Shown here one piece after another: positions 9,693 through 20,321 of a stretch of DNA of 64,000 nucleotides. Where the stretch lies: contig NZ_JACVPX010000001.1 in assembly GCF_018881655.1 (NCBI RefSeq), positions 248,001 through 312,000 on the forward strand, given 5' to 3'. The position numbers and the translations under genes are program-made. This DNA is from Polynucleobacter sp. Tro8-14-1. Its GTDB lineage: Bacteria; Pseudomonadota; Gammaproteobacteria; Burkholderiales; Burkholderiaceae. Below the pieces are notes generated by a model. The model was not told where the DNA came from, searched no databases, and saw only the letters and a program-made list of their open reading frames with translations. Position 1 is the stretch's first letter; the number at the start of each line of letters is the position of its first letter.

Positions 9693-9794
9693 ATGTCCCT
9701 ACCCCCTAGTAATTACCCCTTTTTTTATCGAAAAATGCCCCAATATGGGTTTAAGAGGGGTTTTTGCGTGTTTTTCGCAACATGGCCTCTGTAA
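9693..9794 (+). CDS. Candidate 33-residue leader ORF upstream of clpS
   Basis: A short frame with a good Shine-Dalgarno sequence (AAGGAG at 9683-9688, 4 nt from the ATG). It encodes a 33-residue peptide beginning MSLPPSNYPFFYRKM and ends with TAA 36 bp before the likely clpS start. There is no homology I recognise. It sits in the csp-clpS intergenic gap and overlaps a terminator-like hairpin, so it may be a leader peptide, or chance. Coding status is unproven. Confidence 0.3.
   Translation: MSLPPSNYPFFYRKMPQYGFKRGFCVFFATWPL
9715..9765 (+). terminator. Terminator-like hairpin in the clpS leader
   Basis: ACCCCTTTT (9715-9723) pairs with AAGAGGGGT (9753-9761) with one G-T pair, enclosing a smaller CCC/GGG hairpin, and is followed by TTTTTG and another T run at 9771-9775. 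It lies inside the csp-clpS gap, in front of clpS on its coding strand. It may be an attenuator or the end of an unseen small RNA. Confidence 0.4.
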
Positions 9795-9830
9795 ATTAAA
9801 GTTTGGATATCTGTGTTTAGAATGTTTCTC

Positions 9831-10178
9831 ATGAGTCGCGCTCCCAAAAATCCCACCACTGGCAACCCCAGCAATCCGTACGTTGAAGATACCCTTCTGC
9901 TCGAAAAGCAAATCGAGCAAGTTAAGGCGCCTTCGATGTATAAAGTTTTATTAATGAATGACGATTACACGCCAATGGAATTTGTGGTGATGGTGATTCA
10001 GGAGTATTTTAATAAGGATCATGAAACAGCTACACGCATCATGTTGCAAGTACATTTAGTTGGCAAGGGCGTTTGCGGAGTATTTACCCGCGATGTTGCC
10101 GCTACGAAAGTGCATCAAGTTATCGAACTCTCCCGTGAAGCGGGTCACCCACTACAGTGCACTATGGAGGAAGCATGA
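9831..10178 (+). CDS. clpS: ATP-dependent Clp protease adaptor ClpS
   Basis: Delivers N-degron substrates to ClpAP. It has the family core [16 protein letters not shown] with the substrate-pocket NDD and Met, then [20 protein letters not shown] and a C-terminal Ala-rich end. Possible starts are GTG 9813, ATG 9822 and ATG 9831; I take 9831 (115 residues, [11 protein letters not shown]), without a decisive ribosome-binding site. Its TGA overlaps the clpA ATG by 4 nt, so the adaptor and its unfoldase are translationally coupled. Confidence 0.95.
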   Translation: MSRAPKNPTTGNPSNPYVEDTLLLEKQIEQVKAPSMYKVLLMNDDYTPMEFVVMVIQEYFNKDHETATRIMLQVHLVGKGVCGVFTRDVAATKVHQVIELSREAGHPLQCTMEEA

Positions 10179-12481
10179 TTGCCCAAGAATTAGAAGCGAG
10201 TTTGCACATGGCGTTTGTTGACGCAAGGGCATCGCGACATGAGTTCATCACAGTCGAGCATTTGCTCGCGGCTTTGCTGGATAACGCTACTGCGGTCGAA
10301 GTCTTAAAGGCTTGCGCAGTCAATATCGCAGAGCTACGCGCTCAACTCAAAAACTTTATTAACGACAACACACCTGTGGTGCCAGGCAATGATGAGGTTG
10401 ATACACAACCCACGCTAGGATTTCAGCGTGTGATTCAGCGCGCCATCATGCATGTGCAGTCAACATCGAATGGTAAGAAAGAAGTGACTGGTGCAAATGT
10501 GCTGGTCGCCATCTTCGGCGAAAAAGATTCGCATGCGGTTTATTTCTTGCAACAGCAGGGCGTTACCCGCTTAGATGTTGTGAACTTCATCAGTCATGGT
10601 GTGCGTAAAGATCAATCAGAGCATGTCAAGTCCGTTGAGCCTTCGCAGGAGGCTGAGGAATCTGCATCTTCTGGTAAAGAAAGCCCTCTTGAGCAATATA
10701 CCCAGAACCTCAATGTAATGGCCCGTCAAGGCAAGATTGACCCATTAATTGGGCGCGAGAGCGAGGTAGAGCGCGTGATTCAAGTGCTCTGCCGTCGTCG
10801 CAAAAACAATCCGTTATTGGTGGGCGAGGCTGGCGTAGGTAAGACAGCAATTGCTGAGGGCTTAGCCTGGAGAATTGTGAAGGGCGATGTGCCGGATATT
10901 TTGGCTAACGCGACTGTTTACTCTTTAGACATGGGTGCTCTTTTAGCGGGCACTAAATACCGTGGTGATTTTGAGCAACGCTTGAAGAGTGTTCTCAAGT
11001 CACTCAAAGATCACACTCATGGTGTTTTATTTATTGATGAGATTCATACGCTGATTGGAGCGGGTGCAGCTTCTGGCGGCACATTGGATGCGAGCAATTT
11101 ATTGAAGCCCGCTTTGTCTAATGGCCAGTTGAAATGTATTGGCGCAACCACCTTTACGGAATACCGTGGCATCTTTGAAAAGGATGCAGCTTTATCACGT
11201 CGTTTCCAGAAGGTGGATGTTGTAGAGCCAACCGTAGATCAAACAGTGCAAATCTTACGCGGCTTAAAGTCGCGCTTTGAGGAGCATCACAGCGTGAAGT
11301 ATGCGGCTGGTGCATTAGTTGCTGCCGCAGAACTTTCTGCTCGCTATATCAATGATCGTCATTTGCCAGATAAGGCGATTGACGTCATCGATGAAGCCGG
11401 TGCCGCTCAACGTATTTTGCCGAAGTCTAAGCAGAAGAAAACTATTGGTCGCCCAGAGATTGAAGAAATTGTGGCAAAGATTGCCCGCATACCGCCACAA
11501 TCAGTCACAGTCGATGACCGTAGTAAGTTGCAAACTCTGGATCGTGACATTAAGAGTGTGGTCTTCGGTCAAGATCCTGCGATCGAGGCCTTGGCTAGTG
11601 CTATCAAAATGACTCGTGCTGGTCTAGGCAAGATCGATCGTCCAATTGGTTCATTCTTGTTCTCCGGACCAACTGGTGTTGGTAAGACTGAAGTTGCTAA
11701 ACAGCTTGCCTATATTCTAGGTATTGAGTTGCTCCGTTTTGATATGTCCGAGTACATGGAGCGTCATGCAGTGAGTCGCTTGATTGGTGCGCCTCCAGGT
11801 TATGTAGGATTTGATCAAGGCGGCTTACTCACTGAAGCTGTTAATAAGAAGCCACATTGCGTGCTCTTGCTTGATGAAATTGAAAAAGCTCACCCAGATA
11901 TTTTCAATATTCTCTTGCAGGTGATGGATCATGGCACTTTGACGGATAACAATGGTCGCAAGACCGATTTCCGTAACGTGATCATCATCATGACCACCAA
12001 TGCCGGCGCTGAGGCAATGCAGAAATCAACCATTGGCTTTACCAATGCGCGTGAGTCTGGTGATGAGATGGCTGATATCAAGAAGTTCTTTACGCCAGAG
12101 TTCCGCAATCGCTTGGATGCCATTGTTTCCTTTAAAGCTCTTGATGAGTCGATCATCATGCGCGTGGTTGATAAGTTCTTGATGCAGTTAGAGGAGCAAC
12201 TCCATGAGAAGAAAGTGGATGCAACATTTAGCCCTGCCTTGCGAGCCCATTTGGCCAAGCATGGCTTCGATCCTTTAATGGGCGCTCGTCCGATGCAACG
12301 CATTATTCAAGACACTGTGCGTAAAGCACTTGCTGATGAGCTGCTGTTTGGTAAGTTAGCTCAAGGCGGTCATGTGGATGTTGATATTGATGCTGATGGC
12401 AAAGTCCTATTGAACTTTGATGCTCCAGTATTGCCAGGAAAACGTTCTAAAGCTGATGTAGCACCTGCTGAAGAAATTTAA
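10175..12481 (+). CDS. clpA: ATP-dependent Clp protease ATP-binding subunit ClpA
   Basis: AAA+ unfoldase partner of ClpP. The 768-residue protein has an N-terminal double-Clp-repeat domain beginning [14 protein letters not shown], a first AAA module (Walker A GEAGVGKT, Walker B LFIDEIHT) and a second AAA module (Walker A GPTGVGKT, Walker [13 protein letters not shown]). The ClpP-docking loop is recognisable as [11 protein letters not shown]. The start is the ATG overlapping the clpS TGA (ATGA), with GGAGG just upstream; an earlier in-frame ATG at 10157 lies inside clpS and is less likely. The C-terminal module has [20 protein letters not shown], as expected. Confidence 0.97.
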   Translation: MIAQELEASLHMAFVDARASRHEFITVEHLLAALLDNATAVEVLKACAVNIAELRAQLKNFINDNTPVVPGNDEVDTQPTLGFQRVIQRAIMHVQSTSNGKKEVTGANVLVAIFGEKDSHAVYFLQQQGVTRLDVVNFISHGVRKDQSEHVKSVEPSQEAEESASSGKESPLEQYTQNLNVMARQGKIDPLIGRESEVERVIQVLCRRRKNNPLLVGEAGVGKTAIAEGLAWRIVKGDVPDILANATVYSLDMGALLAGTKYRGDFEQRLKSVLKSLKDHTHGVLFIDEIHTLIGAGAASGGTLDASNLLKPALSNGQLKCIGATTFTEYRGIFEKDAALSRRFQKVDVVEPTVDQTVQILRGLKSRFEEHHSVKYAAGALVAAAELSARYINDRHLPDKAIDVIDEAGAAQRILPKSKQKKTIGRPEIEEIVAKIARIPPQSVTVDDRSKLQTLDRDIKSVVFGQDPAIEALASAIKMTRAGLGKIDRPIGSFLFSGPTGVGKTEVAKQLAYILGIELLRFDMSEYMERHAVSRLIGAPPGYVGFDQGGLLTEAVNKKPHCVLLLDEIEKAHPDIFNILLQVMDHGTLTDNNGRKTDFRNVIIIMTTNAGAEAMQKSTIGFTNARESGDEMADIKKFFTPEFRNRLDAIVSFKALDESIIMRVVDKFLMQLEEQLHEKKVDATFSPALRAHLAKHGFDPLMGARPMQRIIQDTVRKALADELLFGKLAQGGHVDVDIDADGKVLLNFDAPVLPGKRSKADVAPAEEI

Positions 12482-12523
12482 TTCGCTAATTTTTTAAATA
12501 AAAACAACCCAAAAAAGGAAGAT

Positions 12524-12757
12524 ATGTCTCATCACGATAAATTACTAGAAGCTTTTGAAAACTACAAAGCTGAGAATGAAAAGTTTCAAGGCAAAGGTAT
12601 TAAAGCTTCTGCAGCACGCGCTCGTAAGGCTTTGCAGGAGATTGCTGGTTCTTGCAAAGAGCGCCGTAAAGAAATTACTGCTGAAAAAGAATCTCGTGAA
12701 GGCGCTGGTGCAGGCATGTCACAAGATGCGGCACGTAAGGCCCATATTCGTAAGTAA
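12524..12757 (+). CDS. Small charged protein of unknown function
   Basis: 77 residues, about one third Lys, Arg or Glu, beginning MSHHDKLLEAFENYKAENEK and containing KASAARARKALQEIAG and KERRKEIT. The composition suggests an amphipathic helical, possibly nucleic-acid-binding protein. The basic segment recalls small histone-H1-like proteins of betaproteobacteria, but I cannot assign it. A clear ribosome-binding site (AAAAAGGAAG) precedes the ATG and a strong terminator follows, so it looks like a genuine expressed gene. It lies 42 bp after clpA. Confidence 0.75.
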   Translation: MSHHDKLLEAFENYKAENEKFQGKGIKASAARARKALQEIAGSCKERRKEITAEKESREGAGAGMSQDAARKAHIRK

Positions 12758-12778
12758 GCAATTTGTAATCTAAGGAGA

Positions 12779-12800
12779 GCCACCTTCGGGTGGTTTTTTA
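12779..12800 (+). terminator. Intrinsic terminator after the small charged protein
   Basis: CCACC/GGTGG stem closed by a TTCG tetraloop and followed by six T residues, a textbook stable hairpin terminator for the clpA downstream gene. Confidence 0.9.
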
Positions 12801-12893
12801 TTACTCGTTTGCAAACAATTTGCTGAAGTTCGTCGCCTAGGTTATTTAATAATAGAATCTCTTCTTTAGGCAATTTAAGCAATATTTTTATAT

Positions 12894-14273
12894 ATGAGCT
12901 CATCCGATGGTTTGGCAAAAAATTCACTAGGCGTATTTGAGTCAATCATTATGGGTATTGCGGGGACCGCGCCCGCCTTTAGTGTTGCCGTAACTAGCGC
13001 GGCTATTGTTGCCTCGGTCGGTGTTTTATCTGTAGGAAGCATTTTGTATTGCGGCCTCATTATGTTTGGGATCACCTTAGCTTTCATTCATTTGAGCAAG
13101 ATTCAGCCTAACGCTGGTGCCGCCTATGCTTGGGTGGGTCATGTTTTTGGACCTGCTTGGGGATTCTTTGCTGGCTGGGGTTTATTGATTGCCTCTATTT
13201 TTTTCATGGTTTCGGCAACCATTCCTGCGGCTAGTTCTACCTTGCTGCTCATCGCTCCTGATCAAGCTGAAAACACCCAACTCATTTCAGCAATAGCTGC
13301 CGTCTGGTTAACGGTGGTTTCATTAATTGTTGGGCGGGGCATAAAGCATTCCAGTTTTATGCAAATCGCGCTCACTCTTTTTGAGTCTGTCATTTTATTC
13401 GTGCTGATTGCTGGTGGACTGATGAGTTACTGGTCAAAGCCGGCACACCCACCTTCCTTTGTATGGATTTCTCCGCTCTCTTTTTCTCCGCAACTATTCG
13501 CTACGGGTGCGCTTACGGCCATCTTTTTCTTCTGGGGCTGGGATGTCACCATGAACTTAAGTGAGGAGAGTAAGGGTGGGCAAAAAAACGCAGGTGGGGC
13601 TGCAGGTAAGGGGGCATTTTGGTCGGTACTGAATATGATGCTTTTCTTTGTGCTGATGATGGTTGTGGTTTTAATGGTCTTAACTGATCGTGAAATTGCC
13701 GACTCTGGTACCAATGTCCTTTTTGCGATTGCCAATAAATTATTCCCGGCACCCTGGAGTTATCTTGCAGTCTTTTGCACAATATTTAGTACGGTTGGAA
13801 CGATAGAGACTCAGATTTTGCAGTTCAGTCGCAGTATGTTTGCAATGGCGCGAGATGGTATGTTGCATCCCGTCTACGCAAAAGTGCATGACCAATACAA
13901 AACGCCTTGGGTCGCTACTTTTGTTATTTGGTTTTTAGGGGTGATATTACTTTTTTCCTCATCCTTTATGCCTTCAGTGAAAGCAATCTTGACCAGCTCC
14001 ATTTTGGCAATTGGATTTCAGATTTGTTTTTATATGAGTTTGACTGGCTTTGCTTGTGCATGGCATTACAGGAAAAAACTCAATGCCGGCTTCGGGTCAG
14101 CGATGGCATATGTTATATGGCCTGGGTTCTCAGGCGCATTCATGGTATTCGTTGCTATTTACAGCATCCCGACTTTTGATGCATTTACCATCATGATGGG
14201 AGTTGGAGGTTTGCTTTTAGGTTTTCTGCCCCTAGCATTTAGTCGCAAAAGAGCACTCGCTACCACTCGTTAG
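12894..14273 (+). CDS. APC-family amino-acid/polyamine permease
   Basis: A 459-residue inner-membrane transporter with about 12 hydrophobic helices. The N-terminal helix carries the substrate-binding motif region IIMGIAGTAPAFSVAVTSAA (unwound helix 1 of LeuT-fold APC proteins). Further signatures are PNAGAAYAWVGHVFGPAWGFFAGW and FFWGWDVTMNLSEES. The substrate cannot be told. It is the only gene between a terminator upstream and the convergent dut gene downstream, so it is a single-gene unit. A weak 5-bp hairpin with four T residues spans its stop codon. Confidence 0.88.
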   Translation: MSSSDGLAKNSLGVFESIIMGIAGTAPAFSVAVTSAAIVASVGVLSVGSILYCGLIMFGITLAFIHLSKIQPNAGAAYAWVGHVFGPAWGFFAGWGLLIASIFFMVSATIPAASSTLLLIAPDQAENTQLISAIAAVWLTVVSLIVGRGIKHSSFMQIALTLFESVILFVLIAGGLMSYWSKPAHPPSFVWISPLSFSPQLFATGALTAIFFFWGWDVTMNLSEESKGGQKNAGGAAGKGAFWSVLNMMLFFVLMMVVVLMVLTDREIADSGTNVLFAIANKLFPAPWSYLAVFCTIFSTVGTIETQILQFSRSMFAMARDGMLHPVYAKVHDQYKTPWVATFVIWFLGVILLFSSSFMPSVKAILTSSILAIGFQICFYMSLTGFACAWHYRKKLNAGFGSAMAYVIWPGFSGAFMVFVAIYSIPTFDAFTIMMGVGGLLLGFLPLAFSRKRALATTR

Positions 14274-14283
14274 AGTGTTTTAA

Positions 14284-14733
14284 TTAGGCACGTCCTGTGC
14301 TGCCAAAGCCACCGGCGCCACGACTACTCTCGGTGAACTCGTCAACTACCTTGAGCTCTACTTGTTGTACCGGCATGACAACCAATTGAGCTAAACGCTC
14401 CATCGGCTCGAGCTTAAATGAAGTGGAGCCGCGATTCCAAGTGCTCACCATGAGCTGGCCTTGATAGTCTGAGTCAATTAAGCCAACTAAGTTACCAAGA
14501 ACGATGCCATGCTTATGGCCTAAGCCAGAGCGCGGCAGAATAAAGGCCGCATAGCGTGGATCTTCAACATAGATTGCTAATCCGGTAGGCACGAGCACCG
14601 TTTGACCAGGGGCAATCTCGATTGCTTCATCAATACAGGCGCGCAGATCTAATCCAGCGCTGCCAGGGGTGCCATAGCTTGGCAACTGATCGCGCATACG
14701 TTCGTCGAGAATTTTGACTTGGAGAGATTGCAT
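14284..14733 (-). CDS. dut: dUTP diphosphatase
   Basis: Hydrolyses dUTP to dUMP, keeping uracil out of DNA and feeding dTMP synthesis; homotrimeric. At 149 residues all five dUTPase motifs are visible: [41 protein letters not shown] and the C-terminal [11 protein letters not shown] that closes over the nucleotide. It follows coaBC in the same direction with a 20-bp gap, the usual coaBC-dut order of proteobacteria. Confidence 0.97.
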   Translation of the reverse strand: MQSLQVKILDERMRDQLPSYGTPGSAGLDLRACIDEAIEIAPGQTVLVPTGLAIYVEDPRYAAFILPRSGLGHKHGIVLGNLVGLIDSDYQGQLMVSTWNRGSTSFKLEPMERLAQLVVMPVQQVELKVVDEFTESSRGAGGFGSTGRA

Positions 14734-14753
14734 GATGTTCCTAAAACGGGGAT

Positions 14754-15965
14754 TTAAATTTTCTTAGCAACTAGCGCAATGAGTTGACGTGCAAGCTGAA
14801 GCTTTTCTGCTTTAGCAATTTTTTTGCTGCCGCTGGTGTCAATCACGAGCAATTGATTGAGGTCGCTGCCGAATGTATCGGGACCAATGTTGCCAACAAT
14901 CATTGGGATACCTTTGCGCTGGCGCTTCTCATCGGCATGCTTTTCTAGATCTGTTGACTCTGCTGCAAAGCCTACGCAATAGGGGTGCGGCTTACCACCT
15001 TTAGTTTTCACTGTCTTAGCAACGTCAAGCAGAATGTCTGGGTTAGCTGAAAACTCTAGATGAGGCGCTTGATTACCTTGGCGCTTCATTTTTTCTTTGG
15101 CGGGCTTAGCAATGCCCCAGTCAGCGACGGCGGCGACTGCAAAGAAAACATCGCAGTCAGTTGCACTCAGAGTAGCCGCATGCATTTCTTTGGCGCTAAC
15201 GACATTGGTGCGGGTGATTTGTCCGGTAGCTTCAAGTGGGGTACTGAGATTACATGGCCCAGCAATTAAATGGACTTGAGCGCCAGCCTCAACAGCAGCT
15301 CTTGCAATAGCAAAACCCATCTTGCCCGAGCTGTGATTGGTGATGCCACGCACTGGATCAATCGCTTCAAATGTGGGGCCTGCAGTAATTAATACTTTTT
15401 TGCCGGCCAATACTTTTTTCTGAAAGAAGGCAATGACTTGCTCAGTGATTTCTGTAGGCTCAAGCATTCTGCCCATACCCACTTCGCCACAAGCTTGGAA
15501 GCCGCTGGCAGGCCCAAGAAGGATAACGCCATCGTCCGCAAGCCGTTTGATGCTTCTTTGGGTAGCTGCATGCTCCCACATCTGCTTGTTCATCGCCGGA
15601 GTCAGCAAGAGAGGGCAATCTCTTGCAAGGCATAAGGTGGTCAATAAGTCATCAGCTAAGCCCAGAGAAAGCTTGGCCATGAGATCAGCGCTTGCAGGGG
15701 CAATCAGAATGGCATCTGCAGAACGAGATAACTCAATGTGCGCCATATTGTTTGGAATGGTGCTATCCCATTGACTCAGGTAAACCGGATTACCTGTGAG
15801 GGCTTGCATGGTCACAGGCGTTACAAATTGTTGTGCAGCCTCGGTCATCACTACTTGTACGGATGCACCATCTTGCATGAGTTGACGTGCAAGCTCAGGG
15901 GCTTTATAGGCCGCTATCCCACCAGAGATTCCGAGAACGATCTTCTTATTAATAAGTGATTGCAT
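14754..15965 (-). CDS. coaBC: Bifunctional phosphopantothenoylcysteine decarboxylase / phosphopantothenate-cysteine ligase
   Basis: Two consecutive steps of coenzyme A synthesis. The N-terminal CoaC flavoprotein domain (about residues 1-185) has [16 protein letters not shown], the catalytic-His region [18 protein letters not shown] and the [12 protein letters not shown] Cys segment. The C-terminal CoaB domain has [20 protein letters not shown] and the [10 protein letters not shown] nucleotide-binding segment. The 403-residue length is normal for the fusion. It lies between lspA and dut on one leftward transcript. Confidence 0.96.
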   Translation of the reverse strand: MQSLINKKIVLGISGGIAAYKAPELARQLMQDGASVQVVMTEAAQQFVTPVTMQALTGNPVYLSQWDSTIPNNMAHIELSRSADAILIAPASADLMAKLSLGLADDLLTTLCLARDCPLLLTPAMNKQMWEHAATQRSIKRLADDGVILLGPASGFQACGEVGMGRMLEPTEITEQVIAFFQKKVLAGKKVLITAGPTFEAIDPVRGITNHSSGKMGFAIARAAVEAGAQVHLIAGPCNLSTPLEATGQITRTNVVSAKEMHAATLSATDCDVFFAVAAVADWGIAKPAKEKMKRQGNQAPHLEFSANPDILLDVAKTVKTKGGKPHPYCVGFAAESTDLEKHADEKRQRKGIPMIVGNIGPDTFGSDLNQLLVIDTSGSKKIAKAEKLQLARQLIALVAKKI

Positions 15966-15974
15966 GGCGCCAGC

Positions 15975-16466
15975 TTAATGGGATTGGGCGGATTTGCCAA
16001 ATGACTTGCGTAATTCACCCCAAATAATGAGGGCAGCACCGATGCAGATGGCGCTATCGGCCATATTAAATGCGGGCCAATGCCAATTGCCGTAATGTAA
16101 GTCAATAAAGTCGACTACAGCACCATACATAACGCGATCTAAGACATTACCAAGTGCGCCACCCAGAATGAAGCTCAAGGCTATGCAGAGTAGCTTATCG
16201 CTTTGGTTTTTATATAGCATCCAAATAATGTAAACAGAGGCTACTAGCCCAAGAATGGTGAAGAACCAGCGCTGCCAACCAGAGCCTTGCGCCAGAAATG
16301 AAAACGCGGCACCTGGATTAAAGAGGAGTAGCCAGTTCATAAAAGGCAGAACAGGTTCAGGTACACCCATTTGCAAATTACTGAGTGCTGACCACTTGCT
16401 AAGTTGATCTAGCAATAACACGATGACAGCAATTGCTAGATAACGAGGTAGAGCAAGACTTTTCAT
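15975..16466 (-). CDS. lspA: Lipoprotein signal peptidase (signal peptidase II)
   Basis: Inner-membrane aspartyl protease that removes signal peptides from diacylated prolipoproteins. It is 163 residues with four membrane helices. The catalytic Asp residues sit in GALGNVLDRVMYGAVVDFI and HWPAFNMADSAICIG. The ATG at 16466 is taken as the start, 11 bp after the ileS stop; an in-frame TTG at 16481 would overlap that stop. The ileS-lspA pair and the upstream ribF repeat the conserved ribF-ileS-lspA operon. Confidence 0.96.
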   Translation of the reverse strand: MKSLALPRYLAIAVIVLLLDQLSKWSALSNLQMGVPEPVLPFMNWLLLFNPGAAFSFLAQGSGWQRWFFTILGLVASVYIIWMLYKNQSDKLLCIALSFILGGALGNVLDRVMYGAVVDFIDLHYGNWHWPAFNMADSAICIGAALIIWGELRKSFGKSAQSH

Positions 16467-16477
16467 ATGGCTGCTAC

Positions 16478-19339
16478 TCAAGCGAAGAGGCGGTGATCAC
16501 CATCACCAAACAAGTTGCTAATACAGCGACCACATAATTCTGGATGGTCGGCATTGCTTCCTACATCTTTGGTGTGATGCCAGCAGCGCCCACATTTTTT
16601 ATATTGGCTACCGCGTACCAAAACTTCTAACCCCTCATTACTGAGTTCAGTATTGGCGCTAGAGGTGATGGTTACAAAGCGTAAATCATCTTCTAATGAG
16701 TGGAGGATGGCGAAATCAACATCACCGACTTTGATCGTGAGTTCAGCTTGCAGCGATGAGCCTACATTACCTGCTTCGCGCTCAATCTCAATTGCTTTAG
16801 TTACTTCAGAACGAATTTCACGAATACGATTCCATTTAGCCAGCAATTCCTCAGCATGAGCAATCTCAGGGAACTTGCCAAACTCTTCCATAAAGATCGA
16901 TTCTGCAGGCTTGCTGCCTGAGCCATGGGGGAAGTCTTTCCAGGCCTCCTCTGCGGTGAAGGAGAGGAATGGCGATAGCCACTTTAAGAGGTTTCGGGTG
17001 ATATGGAATAGGGCGTTCTGAGCAGCGCGACGGTCAGGAGAGTCGGGTGCGCTCGTGTAGAGGCGATCCTTCAGAATATCCAAATAGAAGCCGCCCAAGT
17101 CCTCGGAGCAGAAAGACAGCATGCGAGCTACTGCTGGTTGGAATTCATATGCTTTGTAATGCGCCTCCGTATCACTCTGCAATTGATTAGCAAGAGCAAC
17201 TGCGTAGCGATCAATCTCAAGCCACTGCTCAGCAGGCATCGTGTGCTTGCTAGGATCAAAATCTGATAGGTTGGCTAGCAAGAAACGCAAAGTATTACGA
17301 ATACGACGATAGCTCTCAGTAACGCGTTTGAGAATCTCGTCTGAGATCGTCATTTCACCTGAGTAGTCGGTAGAGGCAACCCAGAGGCGAATGATCTCAG
17401 CACCGAGTTTGTCGGCAACTTGTTGAGGCGCAATCACATTGCCCACAGATTTACTCATCTTGCGGCCTTGACCATCGACGGTAAAGCCATGCGTAAGGAG
17501 TGCCTTATATGGTGGCTTGCCATCGAGCATGGCGCCAGTCAGCAATGAGGAGTGGAACCAACCACGATGTTGGTCTGAACCCTCGAGATATAAATCAGCC
17601 AAGCGACCGTTTGGTGTTTCTGCGTCAGCAGTTAATAACTCATCACGGTGCGATCCACGAATGACATGCCAATGGGTTGTTCCAGAATCAAACCAGACAT
17701 CTAAGGTGTCACGGTTCTTTTCATACTGGGCAGCTTCTTCGCCCAGAAGCTCGGCAACTTCCAATTTTTGCCAGGCTTCAATACCTTCTTTTTCTACACG
17801 CTTAGCGATTTCTTCGAGTAGTTCAACAGTACGTGGATGTGGTTCACCACTTTCCTTATGTACAAAGAACGCCATTGGCACGCCCCATTGGCGCTGACGT
17901 GACAAAGTCCAGTCCGGACGATTGGCAATCATGCTGTTAAGACGTTGTTTACCCCATGCCGGGAAGAACTCAGTGCTATCGATGCCCGCTAATGCAGTCT
18001 CACGCAAACTTGCTTTGCCATCGGACGGTTTCTTGTCCATGCTGGCAAACCATTGTGAGGTTGCGCGATAAATAATAGGCGACTTGTGACGCCAGCAATG
18101 CATGTATGAGTGGGTATACGTTTTATCACGCAGGAGACTGCCTGCTTCGCGCATAGCTTCAACAATTTTGGGATTGGCTTTCCAGATATATTCATTGGCG
18201 AAGAGTGGCAACCAAGATGCGTAAACGCCATTACCCATGACTGGATTCAGAATATCTTTATCAGCAAGCTTATTGGCTTTACAAGACTTAAAGTCCTCCT
18301 CGCCATAAGCGGGCGCAGAGTGAACAATGCCAGTACCGGTATCTAAGGTAACGTACTCTGCCGGATAAATAGGTGAGAGACGCTTATAGCCCTCATGCAA
18401 TGGCGCTAGCGGATGCCAGAAAGAAATGTTTGCCAATTGAGCACCCTGGCAAGTGGCAATCACTTCGCCCTCTAGACCATAGTCTTGCAAACAAATCTCA
18501 ACTCGGTCCTTTGCCAGAATTAATAACTTGTTGCCAACATCTACTAAGGCGTAAGTAAGTTCTGGGTGGACATTCATTGCTTGGTTGGCAGGAATGGTCC
18601 AAGGAGTTGTTGTCCAGATGACAATTTGACCTGGTTTATTTGGTAGCTCAGCAAGTCCAAATGCTTTTGCCAGCTGTGGGCGCTGTACATCATCAAAGGC
18701 AAAGCCAACATCCACCGTTGGGTCAGTTTTATCTTGGTATTCCACTTCCGCTTCAGCTAGCGCGGAGCCACAATCAAAGCACCAGTTCACCGGTTTCAAT
18801 CCGCGGAAGACATATCCTTTTTCCCAGATTTTCCCAAGGGCACGAATTTCATCAGCCTCATTGCGGAAGTTCATAGTGAGGTAGGGGTTATTCCAATCAC
18901 CTAATACACCTAAGCGTTCAAAATCTTTCTTCTGTTTTTCCACTTGAACATGAGCATAGGCACGTGCTTTGGATTGCACTTCGGCAGTTGGTAAATTCTT
19001 GCCAAACTCTTTTTCAATCTGAATTTCAATCGGCATACCATGGCAATCCCAGCCGGGTACATAAACAGAGTCAAAGCCCATGAGCCAGCGTGATTTGACG
19101 ATCATGTCTTTCAAAATCTTGTTTACTGCGTGTCCAATATGAATATCGCCATTTGCATATGGAGGGCCATCATGCAGAATGAATTTTGGTTGATTGGCAT
19201 GGGCCGCACGAATCTTTTCGTAGAGCTTGTTTTTTTGCCAGCCAGCTACCCATTGTGGTTCGCGCTTAGCTAGATCTCCTCGCATTGGGAAAGAAGTATC
19301 TAGTAGATTGACGGGATAAGAGTTTTCTTTTTCAGACAT
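16478..19339 (-). CDS. ileS: Isoleucyl-tRNA synthetase
   Basis: Class I synthetase, 953 residues from the ATG giving [20 protein letters not shown]. The HIGH signature appears as [11 protein letters not shown], the KMSKS loop as [10 protein letters not shown], the editing domain contains [12 protein letters not shown], and the C-terminal zinc site is [11 protein letters not shown]...CGRC. The open frame extends further upstream, but this overlaps ribF and is ignored; the chosen start overlaps the ribF stop by 8 bp. The enzyme charges, among others, the tRNA-Ile2 after its CAU anticodon has been modified to lysidine. The tRNA at the right end of this window is of that type. Confidence 0.97.
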   Translation of the reverse strand: MSEKENSYPVNLLDTSFPMRGDLAKREPQWVAGWQKNKLYEKIRAAHANQPKFILHDGPPYANGDIHIGHAVNKILKDMIVKSRWLMGFDSVYVPGWDCHGMPIEIQIEKEFGKNLPTAEVQSKARAYAHVQVEKQKKDFERLGVLGDWNNPYLTMNFRNEADEIRALGKIWEKGYVFRGLKPVNWCFDCGSALAEAEVEYQDKTDPTVDVGFAFDDVQRPQLAKAFGLAELPNKPGQIVIWTTTPWTIPANQAMNVHPELTYALVDVGNKLLILAKDRVEICLQDYGLEGEVIATCQGAQLANISFWHPLAPLHEGYKRLSPIYPAEYVTLDTGTGIVHSAPAYGEEDFKSCKANKLADKDILNPVMGNGVYASWLPLFANEYIWKANPKIVEAMREAGSLLRDKTYTHSYMHCWRHKSPIIYRATSQWFASMDKKPSDGKASLRETALAGIDSTEFFPAWGKQRLNSMIANRPDWTLSRQRQWGVPMAFFVHKESGEPHPRTVELLEEIAKRVEKEGIEAWQKLEVAELLGEEAAQYEKNRDTLDVWFDSGTTHWHVIRGSHRDELLTADAETPNGRLADLYLEGSDQHRGWFHSSLLTGAMLDGKPPYKALLTHGFTVDGQGRKMSKSVGNVIAPQQVADKLGAEIIRLWVASTDYSGEMTISDEILKRVTESYRRIRNTLRFLLANLSDFDPSKHTMPAEQWLEIDRYAVALANQLQSDTEAHYKAYEFQPAVARMLSFCSEDLGGFYLDILKDRLYTSAPDSPDRRAAQNALFHITRNLLKWLSPFLSFTAEEAWKDFPHGSGSKPAESIFMEEFGKFPEIAHAEELLAKWNRIREIRSEVTKAIEIEREAGNVGSSLQAELTIKVGDVDFAILHSLEDDLRFVTITSSANTELSNEGLEVLVRGSQYKKCGRCWHHTKDVGSNADHPELCGRCISNLFGDGDHRLFA

Positions 19340-20282
19340 AAGCTTTTTTCTGGAAATAATTTCTGGCATGTGTTGCATCTGCTGCAATCGCTTGTGTAAG
19401 GGTTTCGAGGTCCGGATACTTCGCCTCATCACGGATTTTTTCTAATAGTTCTACGGTAATAATTTTTCCGTAAACATCCGCGTTGTAATCAAAAATGTGA
19501 GTTTCTAGCAATACTCTGCCTTCATCTTCCACTGTTGGTCTAACACCCAAGCTCGCCACAGCAGGCAGTGGCTTATCGCTTAAGCCTAACACTTGTGCAG
19601 TGAAGATTCCGGTCGTTGCCGGTTTGCGATGGTGGAGATGATTGGCAACCGCTAAATTCAAAGTGGGGAACCCAAGTTGACGTCCTAGCTTCTGACCATG
19701 AAGCACGTGCCCAGATATTCCGTAAGGACGCCCTAATAATTTTTCTGCTAACTGCATGTCACCAGAAGCTAGCGCAGTACGAAGTGCAGAACTTGAAATG
19801 CGTTCACCATTTTCTTGAATAGTTTGGAGGCTAGATACTTCGAAGCCATATTTTTCACCAGCAGCTTTTAAGTTAGCAAAGTTTCCTGCGCGTTTTGCGC
19901 CATAGCAAAAATCATCACCAATCAAAATCCATTTGGCGTTCAGACGTTTGACAATAATTTCTGAAACAAATTCTTCAGGCGACAGTTTGGCAAAAGCAGA
20001 ATTGAAATGCTCAACAACAACGCGGTCTATACCAAGTTCGGCAAGGGCCGCTAATTTGTCACGCAAATTGAGAATGCGTGGCGGCGCCTGTTCGGGAGAA
20101 AAGAATTCTTTTGGGTGCGGCTCAAAGGTCATTACACAACTGACTAGGCCTCGATCCTTGGCGCCGTTAACCAGTTCCTTGAGTAGGGCGCGATGACCCC
20201 TGTGCACGCCATCGAAATTACCGATGGTTAGGGCACAAGCTGGTCCTGCAGAAAACTGGGTGGGGCCACGGAATACGTTCAC
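19332..20282 (-). CDS. ribF: Bifunctional riboflavin kinase / FAD synthetase
   Basis: Makes FMN and then FAD from riboflavin. The N-terminal nucleotidyltransferase domain has [16 protein letters not shown] (the HxGH-like motif) and the C-terminal kinase domain has [24 protein letters not shown] and the GVFT-like TTGIFTAQV. The length is 316 residues. The start codon is GTG. It heads a ribF-ileS-lspA-coaBC-dut block, all read leftward with overlaps or short gaps. purN diverges, leaving only 39 bp between starts for two promoters. Confidence 0.96.
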   Translation of the reverse strand: MNVFRGPTQFSAGPACALTIGNFDGVHRGHRALLKELVNGAKDRGLVSCVMTFEPHPKEFFSPEQAPPRILNLRDKLAALAELGIDRVVVEHFNSAFAKLSPEEFVSEIIVKRLNAKWILIGDDFCYGAKRAGNFANLKAAGEKYGFEVSSLQTIQENGERISSSALRTALASGDMQLAEKLLGRPYGISGHVLHGQKLGRQLGFPTLNLAVANHLHHRKPATTGIFTAQVLGLSDKPLPAVASLGVRPTVEDEGRVLLETHIFDYNADVYGKIITVELLEKIRDEAKYPDLETLTQAIAADATHARNYFQKKAYV

Positions 20283-20309
20283 AAAATCGCTTTCAGGGTA
20301 GCCATCAAT

Positions 20310-20315
20310 TATATT
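20310..20315 (+). promoter_or_regulatory. Candidate purN -10 box
   Basis: TATATT lies 6 nt before the purN ATG (20322), so transcription would begin at or next to the A of the start codon and give a leaderless mRNA. The -35 region is poor by eye (TCGCTT). Confidence 0.4.
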
Positions 20316-20321
20316 GTGGGC

